A DNA stretch of 64,000 nt from Gammaproteobacteria bacterium (GCA_030654835.1 JAURWS010000055.1:1-64000), one strand, 5' to 3'. Positions 9,044-18,329 are shown, numbered from the stretch's first letter. The notes: a model not told the origin generated them from the letters alone. Translations and numbers: made by a program.

Positions 9044-9523
9044 TCAACGAGCTGCGTCTGGAATGTGATTCAGGGGCAGCTCGGTGGAGTCGATGACGCG
9101 CCGCAGGATGAAGCTGGAGTGGACGTCTGCAACACCCTCGATACGGGTGATCGTGTTGAGCAGGAATTCCTGGTAAGCATCCATGTCCGGCACCACCACC
9201 TTCAACAGATAGTCGGCCGACTGTCCTGTTATCAGTAAAAGCTCTGTGACCTCCGGGTGTTTTCTGATTTCTGCCTCGAAGTGTTCGAAGCGGTCGGGCG
9301 TGTGTCTGTCCATGCTGATCAGCACCAGAGCATTCAGCTTCAGCCCCAGTTTCGAAGGGTTCAGGAGGATGACGTGGCGGTCGATGACGCCTTCGTCTTC
9401 GAGTTGCTTCACCCGTCTGGCGCAGGGGGTGGCGGACAGACCGACCCGCTCCGCGAGTTCCGCGTTGGTCAGGCGACCGTTGCTTTGCAGTTCCTTCAGA
9501 ATGCGTTTGTCGAGTCTGTCCAT
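9044..9523 (-). CDS. Lrp/AsnC-family transcriptional regulator
   Basis: 159 aa with an N-terminal winged HTH (LDKRILKELQSNGRLTNAELAERVGLS, CARRVKQLEDEGVI) and a C-terminal RAM ligand-binding domain (GQSADYLLKVVVPDMDAYQEF, HSSFILRRVIDSTELPL). Such proteins form octamers or dodecamers and sense amino acids. It is transcribed divergently from leuA across an AT-rich 136-bp region, which suggests that it controls leuA or itself in response to leucine; that is inference. ATG 9523 gives the standard family start. Confidence 0.93.
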   Translation of the reverse strand: MDRLDKRILKELQSNGRLTNAELAERVGLSATPCARRVKQLEDEGVIDRHVILLNPSKLGLKLNALVLISMDRHTPDRFEHFEAEIRKHPEVTELLLITGQSADYLLKVVVPDMDAYQEFLLNTITRIEGVADVHSSFILRRVIDSTELPLNHIPDAAR

Positions 9524-9659
9524 TGGTTATAAAACCTAATATTTGTTTGTATGTTAGTTAGTATATCTAATTAAATGCCGATAGGTTGGAAAATATGATG
9601 AGAAAAACTCCTGCAAGTTGTCTATTCTAGCCAGCATTGAAAACTGTTCCGGAGGCATC

Positions 9660-11336
9660 ATGTTTGACCATAGAAAATACAAACCCTTCCAACCCATCGC
9701 GATCCCTGATCGCACCTGGCCAGATCAAGTCATTACCAAGGCGCCGCGCTGGTGCAGCGTGGATCTGCGCGATGGTAATCAGGCGCTGATCGAGCCGATG
9801 TCGGTCTCCCAGAAGAAGGCGATGTTCGATCTGCTGCTGGAAGTGGGCTTCAAGGAGATTGAGGTGGGTTTTCCGGCGGCCTCGCAACCGGATTTCGATT
9901 TCGTGCGCTACCTGGTGGAAGAGAAGCGCATCCCCGATGATGTGACCATTCAGGTGTTGACCCAGGCTCGTCCGGAGTTGATCCAGAGGACTTTCGATGC
10001 CTTGAAGGGCGTCAAGAAGGCGATTCTGCATGTGTACAACTCCACCTCCACTGTGCAGCGCGACAAAGTATTCAAGTTGGACAAGGCCGGGATTATTGGT
10101 ATCGCCGTCAACGGCGCGCGGACCGTGATGGAGGCGGCGGCCAAGGCTCCAGGGACAGAGTGGACTTTTGAATATTCGCCAGAGAGCTTCACCGGGACGG
10201 AAATGGAGTTCGCGGTTGAGGTGTGCAACGCGGTGATCGATGTATGGCAACCGACGCCAGAGAGGCCCGCTATCCTCAACTTGCCCTCTACCGTGGAGAT
10301 GGCAACGCCGAACGTTTACGCGGACCAGATCGAGTGGTTCTGCCGTCACGTCAACAAGCGTGACTCGGTGATCATCAGTCTGCATACGCACAACGACCGT
10401 GGTTGCGGTGTGGCGGCAGCCGAGCTGGGCGTGCTGGCTGGTGCTGATCGCGTCGAGGGTACTCTGCTGGGCAACGGTGAGCGTACCGGCAACATGGACA
10501 TCGTGGTCATGGCCATGAACATGTACAGCCAGGGCATCGATCCGAAGCTGGATCTGAGCGACATGGACAAGATTGTGACCGTGGTGAAGAGTTGCACCCA
10601 GATCGACGTGCACCCGCGTCAGCCGTATTCCGGCGACCTCGTGTTCACGGCCTTCTCCGGCAGCCATCAGGATGCCATCAAGAAGTGTCTGGACATGTAC
10701 ACCGAGGGCGAGGCTTGGGAGATTGCGTATCTGCCGATCGATCCGCGTGACATTGGCCGAACCTATCAAGATGTGATTCGGGTGAACAGCCAGTCTGGCA
10801 AGGGTGGTGTAGCGTACGTGCTGGCCAGCAAGTTTGGATTCGATTTGCCGCGCTGGTTGCAGATCGAGTTTTCGCGAGTCGTGCAGAAGCGAGCCGAAGA
10901 CACAGGGCAGGAGATTTCTCCGGACACGATCTGGGAGCTGTTCAGAGAGCATTATCTTTCCGATGCCAATCCAGTTCGTCTGGACAGCTTCAGCATGCAG
11001 CGCGCCAATGAGAATGGCCGCGAGACCTTCGCGGCAGGAATTCGCTGTTTCGACGAGTACCTGACGGTCACCGGGGAGGGCGATGGCGTATTGGATGCCT
11101 TCGTCGAAGCGCTGAAGGAGGCCACTGGCGTCGAGTTTGAAATCATGGAGTACGGCGAACACGCGCTGGGGCAGGGCGCCGATGCGGAGGCCGTCACTTA
11201 TATTCAACTGAAGAGCAAGTCCACCCGCTACACGGGTGTTGCCACCAGCAGAGACATTGTGTCTTCGTCGTTGAATGCCCTGCTGCGCGCAGCCAGCCAG
11301 CTGATCAGCGAGAGCCAGGAGCGTCGTGTCGCCTGA
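9660..11336 (+). CDS. leuA: 2-isopropylmalate synthase
   Basis: Condenses acetyl-CoA and 2-ketoisovalerate, the first committed step of leucine synthesis. Start ATG 9660 (MFDHRKYKPFQP) has GGAGG six bases upstream and gives 558 aa, matching the long LeuA2-type enzyme of Pseudomonas. The TIM-barrel metal site is in VDLRDGNQA (residues 35-43) and SLHTHNDRGCGVAA. Then GNGERTGNMDIV, and a C-terminal regulatory LeuA dimer domain (about 430-558) for leucine feedback. It stands alone, with leuBCD not adjacent, and is divergent from an Lrp-type regulator. Confidence 0.96.
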   Translation: MFDHRKYKPFQPIAIPDRTWPDQVITKAPRWCSVDLRDGNQALIEPMSVSQKKAMFDLLLEVGFKEIEVGFPAASQPDFDFVRYLVEEKRIPDDVTIQVLTQARPELIQRTFDALKGVKKAILHVYNSTSTVQRDKVFKLDKAGIIGIAVNGARTVMEAAAKAPGTEWTFEYSPESFTGTEMEFAVEVCNAVIDVWQPTPERPAILNLPSTVEMATPNVYADQIEWFCRHVNKRDSVIISLHTHNDRGCGVAAAELGVLAGADRVEGTLLGNGERTGNMDIVVMAMNMYSQGIDPKLDLSDMDKIVTVVKSCTQIDVHPRQPYSGDLVFTAFSGSHQDAIKKCLDMYTEGEAWEIAYLPIDPRDIGRTYQDVIRVNSQSGKGGVAYVLASKFGFDLPRWLQIEFSRVVQKRAEDTGQEISPDTIWELFREHYLSDANPVRLDSFSMQRANENGRETFAAGIRCFDEYLTVTGEGDGVLDAFVEALKEATGVEFEIMEYGEHALGQGADAEAVTYIQLKSKSTRYTGVATSRDIVSSSLNALLRAASQLISESQERRVA

Positions 11337-11347
11337 TCACCTCCCGC

Positions 11348-11379
11348 GCCCCGGAGCGGTCCACAAGACCGCACGGGGC
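11348..11379 (+). ncRNA. Hairpin 1 of a tandem stem-loop pair (CACAA loop)
   Basis: GCGGTC-CACAA-GACCGC (11356-11372) is extended by outer arms GCCCC (11348-11352) and GGGGC (11375-11379). Lies 12 bases after the leuA stop. No U-tract follows, so it is not a classical terminator. Role unknown. Confidence 0.45.
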
Positions 11380-11403
11380 AGCCATCTCCACAAGAGATGC
11401 TGC
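11378..11403 (+). ncRNA. Hairpin 2 of a tandem stem-loop pair (CACAA loop)
   Basis: CATCTC-CACAA-GAGATG (11383-11399) is extended by GCAG (11378-11381) and CTGC (11400-11403). The pentaloop and closing C-G pair equal those of hairpin 1 although the stems differ, which suggests selection on the loop. Confidence 0.45.
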
Positions 11404-11609
11404 GGGACCGCTTCGCCTTCCTGTGTTTCAATCTTCACCATACCAATTTTCATCTCCCTCCAAACTTTCAACCGCTTCCTTGCGACCAACCTCTTAAACA
11501 CCTTATTCTGAGGCTCTTTTCAGCCCGGAGCGCCCCATAAACGGGGTAGATACAACCACATTGCAAGCCATTTCAATGAGTTGCGTGGGTCAGACCCAAT
11601 GAGGCCACA

Positions 11610-12203
11610 ATGAGGCCAATGAGGCAGGACGAGGCGTTGATAAGTGAGGCGTTGGGCGGCTCTGCGCGCGCGTGGGAGACGCTCGTCAGGCGCCATGAGA
11701 CCCGGGTTTACAACTTCAGCCTCAGGCTGATGGGCAATCAGACCGATGCGTTCGATCTCATGCAGGAAGTCTTTCTGGGCGTGTTCCGTAATCTGCACCG
11801 CTTTCGCGGCGAATCACTTTTCACGACATGGATGTTCAGGATAGCCCATAACAAGGCGGTCGATATGAACAGGCGTCGTCGCCTGTTCAGCGAGCATGAC
11901 CTCTATGCACAGCAGGATGCCGAAGATGACACTGACCCTCTCGATCAATTGACAGCCGACCTGCCGCTGCAGGATCCCGCAGCCATGTTGTCGGAAGAAC
12001 GCAGCAACAGAGACATCAATCGCTATCTGATCGCGCTGTCCTGGGATCAGCGTCTGATTGTGGAACTCAAGGTGTTTCAGTCGCACACCTTCGATGAGAT
12101 CGCAGAAATGCAGGACATTCCCGCCAACACCGCCAAAACCCGTTTTTACACTGCCTTGAAGAAGCTCAAGGACCTTATGGAGCAGGAACATGACATGTCA
12201 TAA
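11610..12203 (+). CDS. ECF-type RNA polymerase sigma factor
   Basis: 197 aa. Sigma region 2 (about 20-90) has WETLVRRHETRVYNF, DAFDLMQEVFLGVFRNLHRF and TTWMFRIAHNKAVDMNRRRR. Region 4 (about 135-190) has SWDQRLIVELKVF, TFDEIAEMQDIPANTAKTRFYTALKKL. No region 1.1 or 3, as in the ECF group. The start may be ATG 11610 or 11619, inside a small repeat of AATGAGGC units. It overlaps the next gene by 14 nt, a zf-HC2 anti-sigma factor, the standard arrangement for an ECF pair. The signal is unknown. Confidence 0.9.
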   Translation: MRPMRQDEALISEALGGSARAWETLVRRHETRVYNFSLRLMGNQTDAFDLMQEVFLGVFRNLHRFRGESLFTTWMFRIAHNKAVDMNRRRRLFSEHDLYAQQDAEDDTDPLDQLTADLPLQDPAAMLSEERSNRDINRYLIALSWDQRLIVELKVFQSHTFDEIAEMQDIPANTAKTRFYTALKKLKDLMEQEHDMS

Positions 12204-12879
12204 AACCGAATTTCTGATCACCGAATATCTTGAGGCAGATTTGTCTGGTCGACAGCGTTCCATTCTGGAACAGCATCTGCGTGAATGCGCGCATTGTCGG
12301 CAGGAGTTGGAGGCCGCCCAGCAGACGCAAGCACGATTGTGCACCTGGCAGGACGAACCTGTGCCGCACTGGAATCGCGTTCCGGAGTCTATGCTCAAGC
12401 CCGGCAAGCCGCGTAGGGTCTCAGGCTTTTTCGGCTGGCAATGGGCGCCGCTGGCCATCTCTTTTGTGCTTGCTCTGGCGGTGCTGACGAATGTGCGAAT
12501 CAGCAATACGCCCGATGGCGTGGTGGTCGCCTTTAGCGACGATTCCGGTGTCAGCGAGGCGGTCCTGAAGGAGCAGTTGGCGCGTTTCGAAGGCCTGCAG
12601 CGCCAGCAACAGGAAGAACGCATGCAGGCGCTCACGGTGCGTATGGAAGAGAGGCTGGATGCTGCGAATGTCCAGTTGATGGAGAGCGTAGTCTCACAGT
12701 TTGGTGAAACGACTTCACGCAGTCTGGAGCAGGTGATTGCCTATTTCGAGGAGCAGCGTCAGCAGGACCTGCAAGTGCTGCAGAGCAGTTATCAGCAGCT
12801 CGCCGACAGTGATTACCAGACTGTTCGTTCTGTTCAGCAGCTGGCGAATTATGTGCAGTATCAGGCGGGGTCGCGTTGA
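12190..12879 (+). CDS. Membrane-anchored zf-HC2 anti-sigma factor
   Basis: 229 aa. The N-terminal anti-sigma zinc domain has the H-x3-C-x2-C signature (HLRECAHC) at about residues 32-39, preceded by CHKTEFLITEYL. One transmembrane segment at about 85-102 (WAPLAISFVLALAVLTNV) is followed by a periplasmic Q/E-rich coiled coil (about 120-215) with repeated QQQ and EERMQAL stretches. It would hold the upstream sigma factor inactive until a periplasmic signal arrives. It is followed 22 bases later by an exported coiled-coil protein. Confidence 0.85.
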   Translation: MTCHKTEFLITEYLEADLSGRQRSILEQHLRECAHCRQELEAAQQTQARLCTWQDEPVPHWNRVPESMLKPGKPRRVSGFFGWQWAPLAISFVLALAVLTNVRISNTPDGVVVAFSDDSGVSEAVLKEQLARFEGLQRQQQEERMQALTVRMEERLDAANVQLMESVVSQFGETTSRSLEQVIAYFEEQRQQDLQVLQSSYQQLADSDYQTVRSVQQLANYVQYQAGSR

Positions 12880-12901
12880 AGCATTTTTCTGGAGAAATCG
12901 T

Positions 12902-13969
12902 ATGAGAATCCTTTCAGGTCAAAGCGGGCGTATGACAATGCGATTGCTCGGTGGTGCCGGGTTATGCTTGTTCATGGGGACAACGCTTGCTCAGGACGCG
13001 GACGCGCAGATCGATGAGCTACGCAAGAGCGTCGACATTTTTGCGGGTGTGCTGCGTGAGGCGCTGGGCCTGAATAATCGCGCCGGCATCTTCAGTCCTT
13101 TGAATGGCTCGGTGCAGGGGCTCTATCTCGCGGATCAGGGCGTCGTGCTGGAGCTGGTGACACCGTTGTCCAACACGAGGTCGTTCTATGGGGTGCAGTC
13201 TCTGAGCTCGTCTTTGCAGGAACTTTCAGGGCAGCTTTCCAGCCTCGCGGCCACACAATCCATGCGACTGCAGCGAATCGAACTGAGCGGGTCGGGCGAT
13301 TCATCCAGCAGCACCTTGCAGACCGATCCCACTCGGGAGCCGTATCGTGAATTGCTGGAGAGATTGGTGAGTGTCGACTTCAGCGCCGAGGTGGAGACTT
13401 CACTGCGTGCTGCGGCCGAGGCGGCGAGTTCTCTGAATCTTTCCGGTCATATAGATCGTGCTGCATATGAAGCTCTGGTGCAGGAGCTGAGTCAGCTGCG
13501 TCAGCAGGCGAGCGAGCAGGCGCTGGCCTTCCGGACTCTGCGCAACCGCATCAGTGAGGAAGGTGCGGCAGCACAGGCCCTTGACCCGACGGTCACCTCG
13601 CGCTGGCAGAGTGAGATAGATGCATTGCAGCGCAGTATCGAGCCCATTCGTGAGGCGGCGCGCGCAAAAGCGCAGGAATTGCGTGAACAGAGTGAGCAAT
13701 CCAGGCTGGCGCGTGAAGAACAGTGGCAGCGCGATCTGGTTGCCTTTGAAGTAAATCTGTTCAAGGTTGTTTGCGATTACAGTGCGGCATTGCGTCTGTT
13801 GCCCGAAGAGGAACATCTGACCCTGGTGCTCAAGGGGTTGGGCGAGGAGACCGACGTTCGCCGCGAGGACAGAATTCTTGTATTGCAGAAGGCTGATATG
13901 CAGCGCTGTCTGCTCGGTGAAATTGCCTCCGAGCAGCTTCAAGATAGCGCACGCAGTTACAGTTATTGA
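12902..13969 (+). CDS. Exported coiled-coil protein of the sigma operon
   Basis: 355 aa. ATG 12902 has TGGAGAAATCG upstream. A signal peptide (MRLLGGAGLCLFMGTTLAQDA around residues 12-32) suggests periplasmic location. The middle is globular (SPLNGSVQGLYLADQGVVLELV) and the region from about residue 175 to 285 is Q/E/R-rich and predicted coiled coil. I do not recognise a family. Its place as third gene after an ECF sigma and a zf-HC2 anti-sigma suggests it is either a target of the sigma factor or a partner of the anti-sigma's own periplasmic coiled coil. Confidence 0.6.
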   Translation: MRILSGQSGRMTMRLLGGAGLCLFMGTTLAQDADAQIDELRKSVDIFAGVLREALGLNNRAGIFSPLNGSVQGLYLADQGVVLELVTPLSNTRSFYGVQSLSSSLQELSGQLSSLAATQSMRLQRIELSGSGDSSSSTLQTDPTREPYRELLERLVSVDFSAEVETSLRAAAEAASSLNLSGHIDRAAYEALVQELSQLRQQASEQALAFRTLRNRISEEGAAAQALDPTVTSRWQSEIDALQRSIEPIREAARAKAQELREQSEQSRLAREEQWQRDLVAFEVNLFKVVCDYSAALRLLPEEEHLTLVLKGLGEETDVRREDRILVLQKADMQRCLLGEIASEQLQDSARSYSY

Positions 13970-13996
13970 GGAAGGAACTTAAATTGAGTGCGTCAA

Positions 13997-14812
13997 TCAG
14001 TAAGGTGCCCCTGTGATATTGGCATCTGCAGGCACGAACAACCGGGCTTCGTCCTCGACCTGATACAAGCGCGTGATCATCAGCATCACACCTGGCACAT
14101 CAAGGAGGTCCGCGTCGCTCAGTGCCAGCTTTCTGCGAATGCGCTCGCGGGTGATGTAAGGCAGGCCACGCGCATCGAAGTTGAGATAGTTGAAGTAATC
14201 ATTATCGTCGCCCCAGTTGCTGGAGATCACTTCCTGCCCCACTCGTCCGTCGAGTCGTGGGAACGGGTAGAACCAGCGTCCTCCCTGCAAGCCAGCCTCG
14301 TAAGTGATGATGTTGCCGTCGGGGTAGTACCAGGTCTCATCTGTCACACGAAAGCGATAAGTTGCCACACGGCCTCCTGACCAGTAGAGGGGATCTCCCG
14401 AATGCGTCCAGTGATGCGTCATGGCGCGACCATTGGGGTAATAGATGGAGACATCGCGTCCGGCACCGGCCATGAACAATTGTCCATTGGAGAAGTACCA
14501 GGCGTCATAGTAAAGGTCGCGGGAGATGCGGGTGCCGTTGCCGTAACGGGATTCATAGCGGGTGTTGTCGGTGAGGATGACCGACTGGCACACGCGGCGA
14601 TTGAGCTCTTTCAGAGAATTCTGCATGCCTTCAAGTTGTGCCCGGCTGTCGCTGTTGCTGGGCAGCAGGATGTTCACGGCAATCATCTTTGCCATGAATT
14701 CGACTGTGGCACACCCGGTGCTGAAATTGTCTGAGCCGGTTCCGGAAACGTCTGCAAAGATTCGCGGGCTCAAGAGGAGTAGCAAGGAAAGCGTCAGTAA
14801 GCGGTGCATCAT
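13997..14812 (-). CDS. Secreted protein with MORN-like Y-x-x-G repeats
   Basis: Of two adjacent ATGs (14812, 14809), preceded by AGAGGACTACCC, the first is used, giving 271 aa. An upstream ATG at 14839 has no such site. A clear signal peptide (LLTLSLLLLLSPRIFA) precedes a Cys-containing helical part. Then come tandem motifs of aromatic-aromatic-x-(N/D/G)-G: WYFSNGQLF, IYYPNGRAM, LYWSGGRVA, WYYPDGNII. These resemble MORN or YwqK-type repeats, which form extended beta hairpins. It is convergent with the sigma operon, the stops being 27 bases apart. Function unknown. Confidence 0.6.
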   Translation of the reverse strand: MMHRLLTLSLLLLLSPRIFADVSGTGSDNFSTGCATVEFMAKMIAVNILLPSNSDSRAQLEGMQNSLKELNRRVCQSVILTDNTRYESRYGNGTRISRDLYYDAWYFSNGQLFMAGAGRDVSIYYPNGRAMTHHWTHSGDPLYWSGGRVATYRFRVTDETWYYPDGNIITYEAGLQGGRWFYPFPRLDGRVGQEVISSNWGDDNDYFNYLNFDARGLPYITRERIRRKLALSDADLLDVPGVMLMITRLYQVEDEARLFVPADANITGAPY

Positions 14813-15113
14813 GGGTAGTCCTCTGATAGTGATTTCCATATTTTCAGCAACGCCATGTGGGTGTGCTGAGCATGATCAGAGCTTGCAACTGCGCAGGTGA
14901 ACCCGAGCTGAACGCCGTGTTTGGGAGCGATGGATTGCGTTGCGCGGAGGGTTAAAGAGTGAGTCACTTACTATTGGTATAGTTACTCTTTATCTTATAA
15001 AATGCCTTCAAATCAGGGTCAGCCTTATGGGATTTGGCCAGTTTTGGTCAGCCAAAGCCCCGATTTATTGAAGTCCCAATAACAAATGAGAGTGGTGTTG
15101 TAAGGAGAAAAAG
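14813..15113. other. Divergent intergenic region with a dyad
   Basis: About 300 bases between the secreted protein gene and the zinc-ribbon gene. It contains an inverted repeat AAAGAGT (14954-14960) / ACTCTTT (14985-14991) and a -10-like TATAAA at 14996-15001, consistent with an operator and promoter for the rightward gene. No gene seen. Confidence 0.35.
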
Positions 15114-15500
15114 ATGGACTGCCCAAAGTGTAATGCCAATATGACCGAACGCTCTGTTGAAGTTCTGCAAGGCAAAATTGTGATTGACCAGTGCACGAGC
15201 TGCAAAGGGTTGTGGTTTGATCTTGGTGAGGCAGAGCAGCTGAAGAAGTCCTGGATGTCTGATTTCCTTGATACTGGTGACCCCAAGATTGGCAAGACTT
15301 ACAACCGCGTTCGTGACATTCATTGCCCGCGCTGTGGCAAAGGCATGAACAAGCTTACCGACAAGCGTCAGCCGCATCTGGAGTACGAGGCCTGTGAAGA
15401 GCATGGCATGTTCATGGATGCTGGCGAGTTCACCGATTATAAACACGAGACTCTGATGGACTTCTTCCGAGGTCTGATCGCCACCATAAAGAGAGTGTAA
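15114..15500 (+). CDS. zf-TFIIB-type zinc-ribbon protein
   Basis: 128 aa with two copies of a Cys-rich unit: CPKCNANM...CTSCKGLWFDLGE (residues 3-40) and CPRCGKGM...CEEHGMFMDAGE (about 67-105). This is the zf-TFIIB domain of small bacterial proteins, in which the second copy has His in place of one Cys. ATG 15114 follows AAGGAGAAAAAG, a strong ribosome binding site. It probably binds zinc; the cellular role is not established for this family. Confidence 0.85.
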   Translation: MDCPKCNANMTERSVEVLQGKIVIDQCTSCKGLWFDLGEAEQLKKSWMSDFLDTGDPKIGKTYNRVRDIHCPRCGKGMNKLTDKRQPHLEYEACEEHGMFMDAGEFTDYKHETLMDFFRGLIATIKRV

Positions 15501-15531
15501 GTTCAGCCTCGCCTGAGGCTGACCTGCTGAG

Positions 15532-16389
15532 TCAATTGCCCACCCTGGCCAGTTCCGGCCAGCGTGGGTGCATCCAGACAGCTCTCGTCGCACACAGCGT
15601 CGGGAGCAATCTGAACTTCCCCAGATCCATCCAGTGATTGATTGGCGAGTGAAAGTCCGAGCCGGTCGATGCCCACAGATCGTTGTCCATGCACAGTGCT
15701 GCCATGTGAGCGACTCTGTCAGGGTCGAGATTCGAATAACTCACCTCCAACCCTTCGCCGCCAACCACAGCAAACTCCTCTACCAGTCGGCGCAATTTTT
15801 GATTACTGACATTGTAGCGATTAGGGTGCGCGAGAATCGCAATACCGCCTGCACTGAGAATGGCATTGACTGCTGTCTCTACTGAGCACCATTGCGCTTT
15901 GGCGCCAAACTTTCCCCTGTCTCCCAGGAAATTCTTGAAGGCGTGATCCTTGCTGCGCGCAATCCCGCGATCAATCAGGAACTGTGCAACGTGATTGCGA
16001 CCTATCGCCTTGCAGGGAAGTGTGCCCAGATAATTCATCAGGCCGCATACACCGGCCCTTTGCAGGCTCATGTCCATGGCCTGTGCTCGTCGCAGACGCA
16101 GGGCCTGCTGGTCGTTCAGCAGCGTCCTCAATACCAGTTCGTGTCTGTCGATGCCCAGTCCCACCACGTGAATCTCACGCTGATCCCACATGCAGGAAAT
16201 CTCGACCCCCTGCAATATGGTAAGCGTGCTGGTTGAGGGCATATTTTCCAGATGCTCGAATGCTTCGGTGGTGTCGTGGTCGGTAATGGCGAGGATGTTG
16301 ACCAGATTGCTGGCCGCTCGCGCGATCAATGCATCCGGTGACAGATAACCGTCGGAAAAATAAGTATGTGAGTGCAGGTCGGCAAGCAT
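15532..16389 (-). CDS. PHP-domain phosphoesterase (YciV/RNase AM-like)
   Basis: 285 aa with the PHP metal-binding motifs in order: DLHSHTYFSDG (4-14), ITDHDT (about 35), GVEIS (about 61), AHPNRY (about 190) and GSDFHSP (about 243). Family members in E. coli (YciV, RNase AM) hydrolyse 3',5'-nucleoside bisphosphates and trim short RNA 5' ends. The catalytic His and Asp residues all appear present. It is divergent from iscR. Confidence 0.9.
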   Translation of the reverse strand: MLADLHSHTYFSDGYLSPDALIARAASNLVNILAITDHDTTEAFEHLENMPSTSTLTILQGVEISCMWDQREIHVVGLGIDRHELVLRTLLNDQQALRLRRAQAMDMSLQRAGVCGLMNYLGTLPCKAIGRNHVAQFLIDRGIARSKDHAFKNFLGDRGKFGAKAQWCSVETAVNAILSAGGIAILAHPNRYNVSNQKLRRLVEEFAVVGGEGLEVSYSNLDPDRVAHMAALCMDNDLWASTGSDFHSPINHWMDLGKFRLLPTLCATRAVWMHPRWPELARVGN

Positions 16390-16477
16390 GAGTATTTCGC
16401 GATTCGGTCAAGGGCGGCAAGGGTAACCCCTTGCTCCGGTGGTGTAAACCAGGTGCGTTTTCGCGTTCTATCAAAAG

Positions 16478-16506
16478 TTGACTAAATTACATGGGTATTT
16501 CATACT
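16478..16506 (+). promoter_or_regulatory. iscR promoter with a type 1 IscR-like site
   Basis: TTGACT (16478-16483) and CATACT (16501-16506) are separated by 17 bp. The sequence from the -35 on, with TTGACTAAATTAC and then GGGTAT, resembles the E. coli type 1 site bound by [2Fe-2S]-IscR at its own promoter. It starts 62 bp before the iscR ATG. Confidence 0.6.
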
Positions 16507-16539
16507 GCGCGGCCTACGGCGTTCACTTGGGGCAGGTTT

Positions 16540-17037
16540 ATGCGCTTAACAACCAAAGGCAGATATGCTGTGACAGCACTGCTCGATCTCGCTATTCATG
16601 CGGACCAAGGCCCGATAAACCTGGCAGATATCTCGCAGCGGCAGGGCATTTCCCTCTCCTATCTTGAGCAGTTGTTCGCGAAGCTGCGGCGCTGCGAACT
16701 GGTGTGCAGTATCCGTGGCCCTGGCGGTGGATATCGACTTGGCAAGACCCCGCAGGCTATCCGCATTGCGCACATCATCGATGCAGTCAACGAATCGGTC
16801 GACGCTACCCGTTGTCAGGGCAAAGGAAACTGTCAGCAGGGCGAAAAGTGCCTGACCCACCACCTCTGGGAAGATCTCAGCGAGCGTATTCACGATTTCC
16901 TTGGTAGCATCAGTCTGGCTGATTTGATCGCCAAGAGTGAAATCAAGCGCATTGCGGCAGAGCAGGACCAGCGTCTCGATCAGCTTGGACAGCCCGAGCC
17001 TGAGGGCGCCCGCATCGCCACCACCTTTTTGCAGTAG
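16540..17037 (+). CDS. iscR: Fe-S cluster-sensing Rrf2-family regulator IscR
   Basis: 165 aa with a winged HTH at the N-terminus ([40 protein letters not shown]). Cluster ligands Cys92, Cys98, Cys104 and His107 match the positions of the E. coli protein. With a [2Fe-2S] cluster it represses its own operon; without it, it activates SUF-type genes in relatives. An IscR-like site overlaps the promoter. Followed by iscS only. Confidence 0.96.
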   Translation: MRLTTKGRYAVTALLDLAIHADQGPINLADISQRQGISLSYLEQLFAKLRRCELVCSIRGPGGGYRLGKTPQAIRIAHIIDAVNESVDATRCQGKGNCQQGEKCLTHHLWEDLSERIHDFLGSISLADLIAKSEIKRIAAEQDQRLDQLGQPEPEGARIATTFLQ

Positions 17038-17121
17038 GCTGGTTTGTTGCAATCCGGTCTACAGATCCCTCAGGTATCTCCCGCTGGCAGGGGGTGGCTG
17101 ACGGGTTTTGATGGAGAAAAC

Positions 17122-18282
17122 ATGCAGTTGCCCATTTACCTAGATTATGCCGCTACCACCCCTGTAGATCCCGCCGTCGCCGCCAGGATGTTCGAATGCC
17201 TGACGCTGGATGGTAATTTCGGCAATCCTGCCTCACGTTCCCATTTGATTGGCTGGAAGGCCGAGGAAGCCGTGGAGGAGGCGCGCCGCAACGTTGCCGA
17301 TCTGGTGAATTGTGACCCTCGAGAGATTGTCTGGACCTCTGGTGCTACCGAGTCCGACAACCTGGCCTTGAAGGGGGTCGCGCATTTTCACGGCGACCGT
17401 GGTCGGCACATCATCAGCTCCTGCATCGAACACAAGGCCGTCCTGGACAGTCTCCAGCAGCTCGAGCGTGAAGGGTTTGAGGTCACACTGCTGCGGCCCG
17501 ATGCGCATGGCGTCATCAGCGCGGCCAGCGTCGAGGTGGCATTGCGTCCCGAGACCATCCTGGTCTCTCTGATGCACGTCAACAATGAGATCGGCTCGGC
17601 CAACGACATTGCCGCGATCGGTGCGCTGACTCGCGCTCGCGGGGTGCTGTTCCATGTGGATGCCGCCCAGAGTGCCGGCAAGCTGCCCATTGATTTGTCG
17701 TCTCTGCAGGTTGATCTGATGTCTTTCTCCGCGCACAAGGTTTACGGCCCCAAGGGGGTCGGCGCCTTGTATGTCTGCCGCTCGCCTCGGGTCATGATTG
17801 AGGCGCAGATCCACGGTGGGGGTCATGAGCGTGGCATGCGCTCGGGGACTTTGCCGACGCATCAGCTGGTAGGCATGGGCGAGGCATTTCGCCTGGCGGG
17901 GCAGCGCCTGCAACAGGACGCCGCGCATCTGCGCTCGCTGCGTGTGCAACTGCTCAAGGGTTTGAGTGATCTCGAGGGCATCTCCTTGAATGGGCATCCC
18001 GAGCTTCACGCACCGGGGATCATCAATCTGGCTTTTGCCGGTGTCGACGGCGAATCCTTGCTGTTGTCGCTGCGGGAATTGGCGGTCTCGTCGGGATCTG
18101 CCTGTACATCTGCCAGCATGGAGCCCTCCTATGTGCTGCGTGGTTTGGGGCTTGCCGATGATCTGGCGCAGAGTTCCCTGCGCATTTCGCTTGGTCGCTA
18201 CAGCACTGAACAAGACGTTGAAATCGCCGTCGGCTGTCTGCGTCGAGCCGTGACGACACTGCGTCAGCAGTCCTTGGTCTGA
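17122..18282 (+). CDS. iscS: Cysteine desulfurase IscS, lacking the C-terminal tail
   Basis: PLP enzyme releasing sulfur from cysteine for Fe-S clusters and tRNA thiolation. ATG 17122 ([17 protein letters not shown]) has GGAG upstream. PLP Lys206 in [12 protein letters not shown] and catalytic Cys328 in [10 protein letters not shown] sit at the E. coli numbering. The protein stops at residue 386 ([13 protein letters not shown]), whereas E. coli IscS has 404. The missing tail, SPLWEMY and onward, is the conserved end reported to help IscU docking. No iscU, iscA, hscBA or fdx follows; ndk starts 95 bp later. Confidence 0.93.
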   Translation: MQLPIYLDYAATTPVDPAVAARMFECLTLDGNFGNPASRSHLIGWKAEEAVEEARRNVADLVNCDPREIVWTSGATESDNLALKGVAHFHGDRGRHIISSCIEHKAVLDSLQQLEREGFEVTLLRPDAHGVISAASVEVALRPETILVSLMHVNNEIGSANDIAAIGALTRARGVLFHVDAAQSAGKLPIDLSSLQVDLMSFSAHKVYGPKGVGALYVCRSPRVMIEAQIHGGGHERGMRSGTLPTHQLVGMGEAFRLAGQRLQQDAAHLRSLRVQLLKGLSDLEGISLNGHPELHAPGIINLAFAGVDGESLLLSLRELAVSSGSACTSASMEPSYVLRGLGLADDLAQSSLRISLGRYSTEQDVEIAVGCLRRAVTTLRQQSLV

Positions 18283-18329
18283 TTGAAAAGCGACCAGAAA
18301 AACCCGTATAAATAAGAATTGTTACCACG

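Noticed and set aside
9627-11207. Minus-strand open frame of 526 codons over leuA
   Set aside because: Antisense shadow of leuA with no family resemblance.
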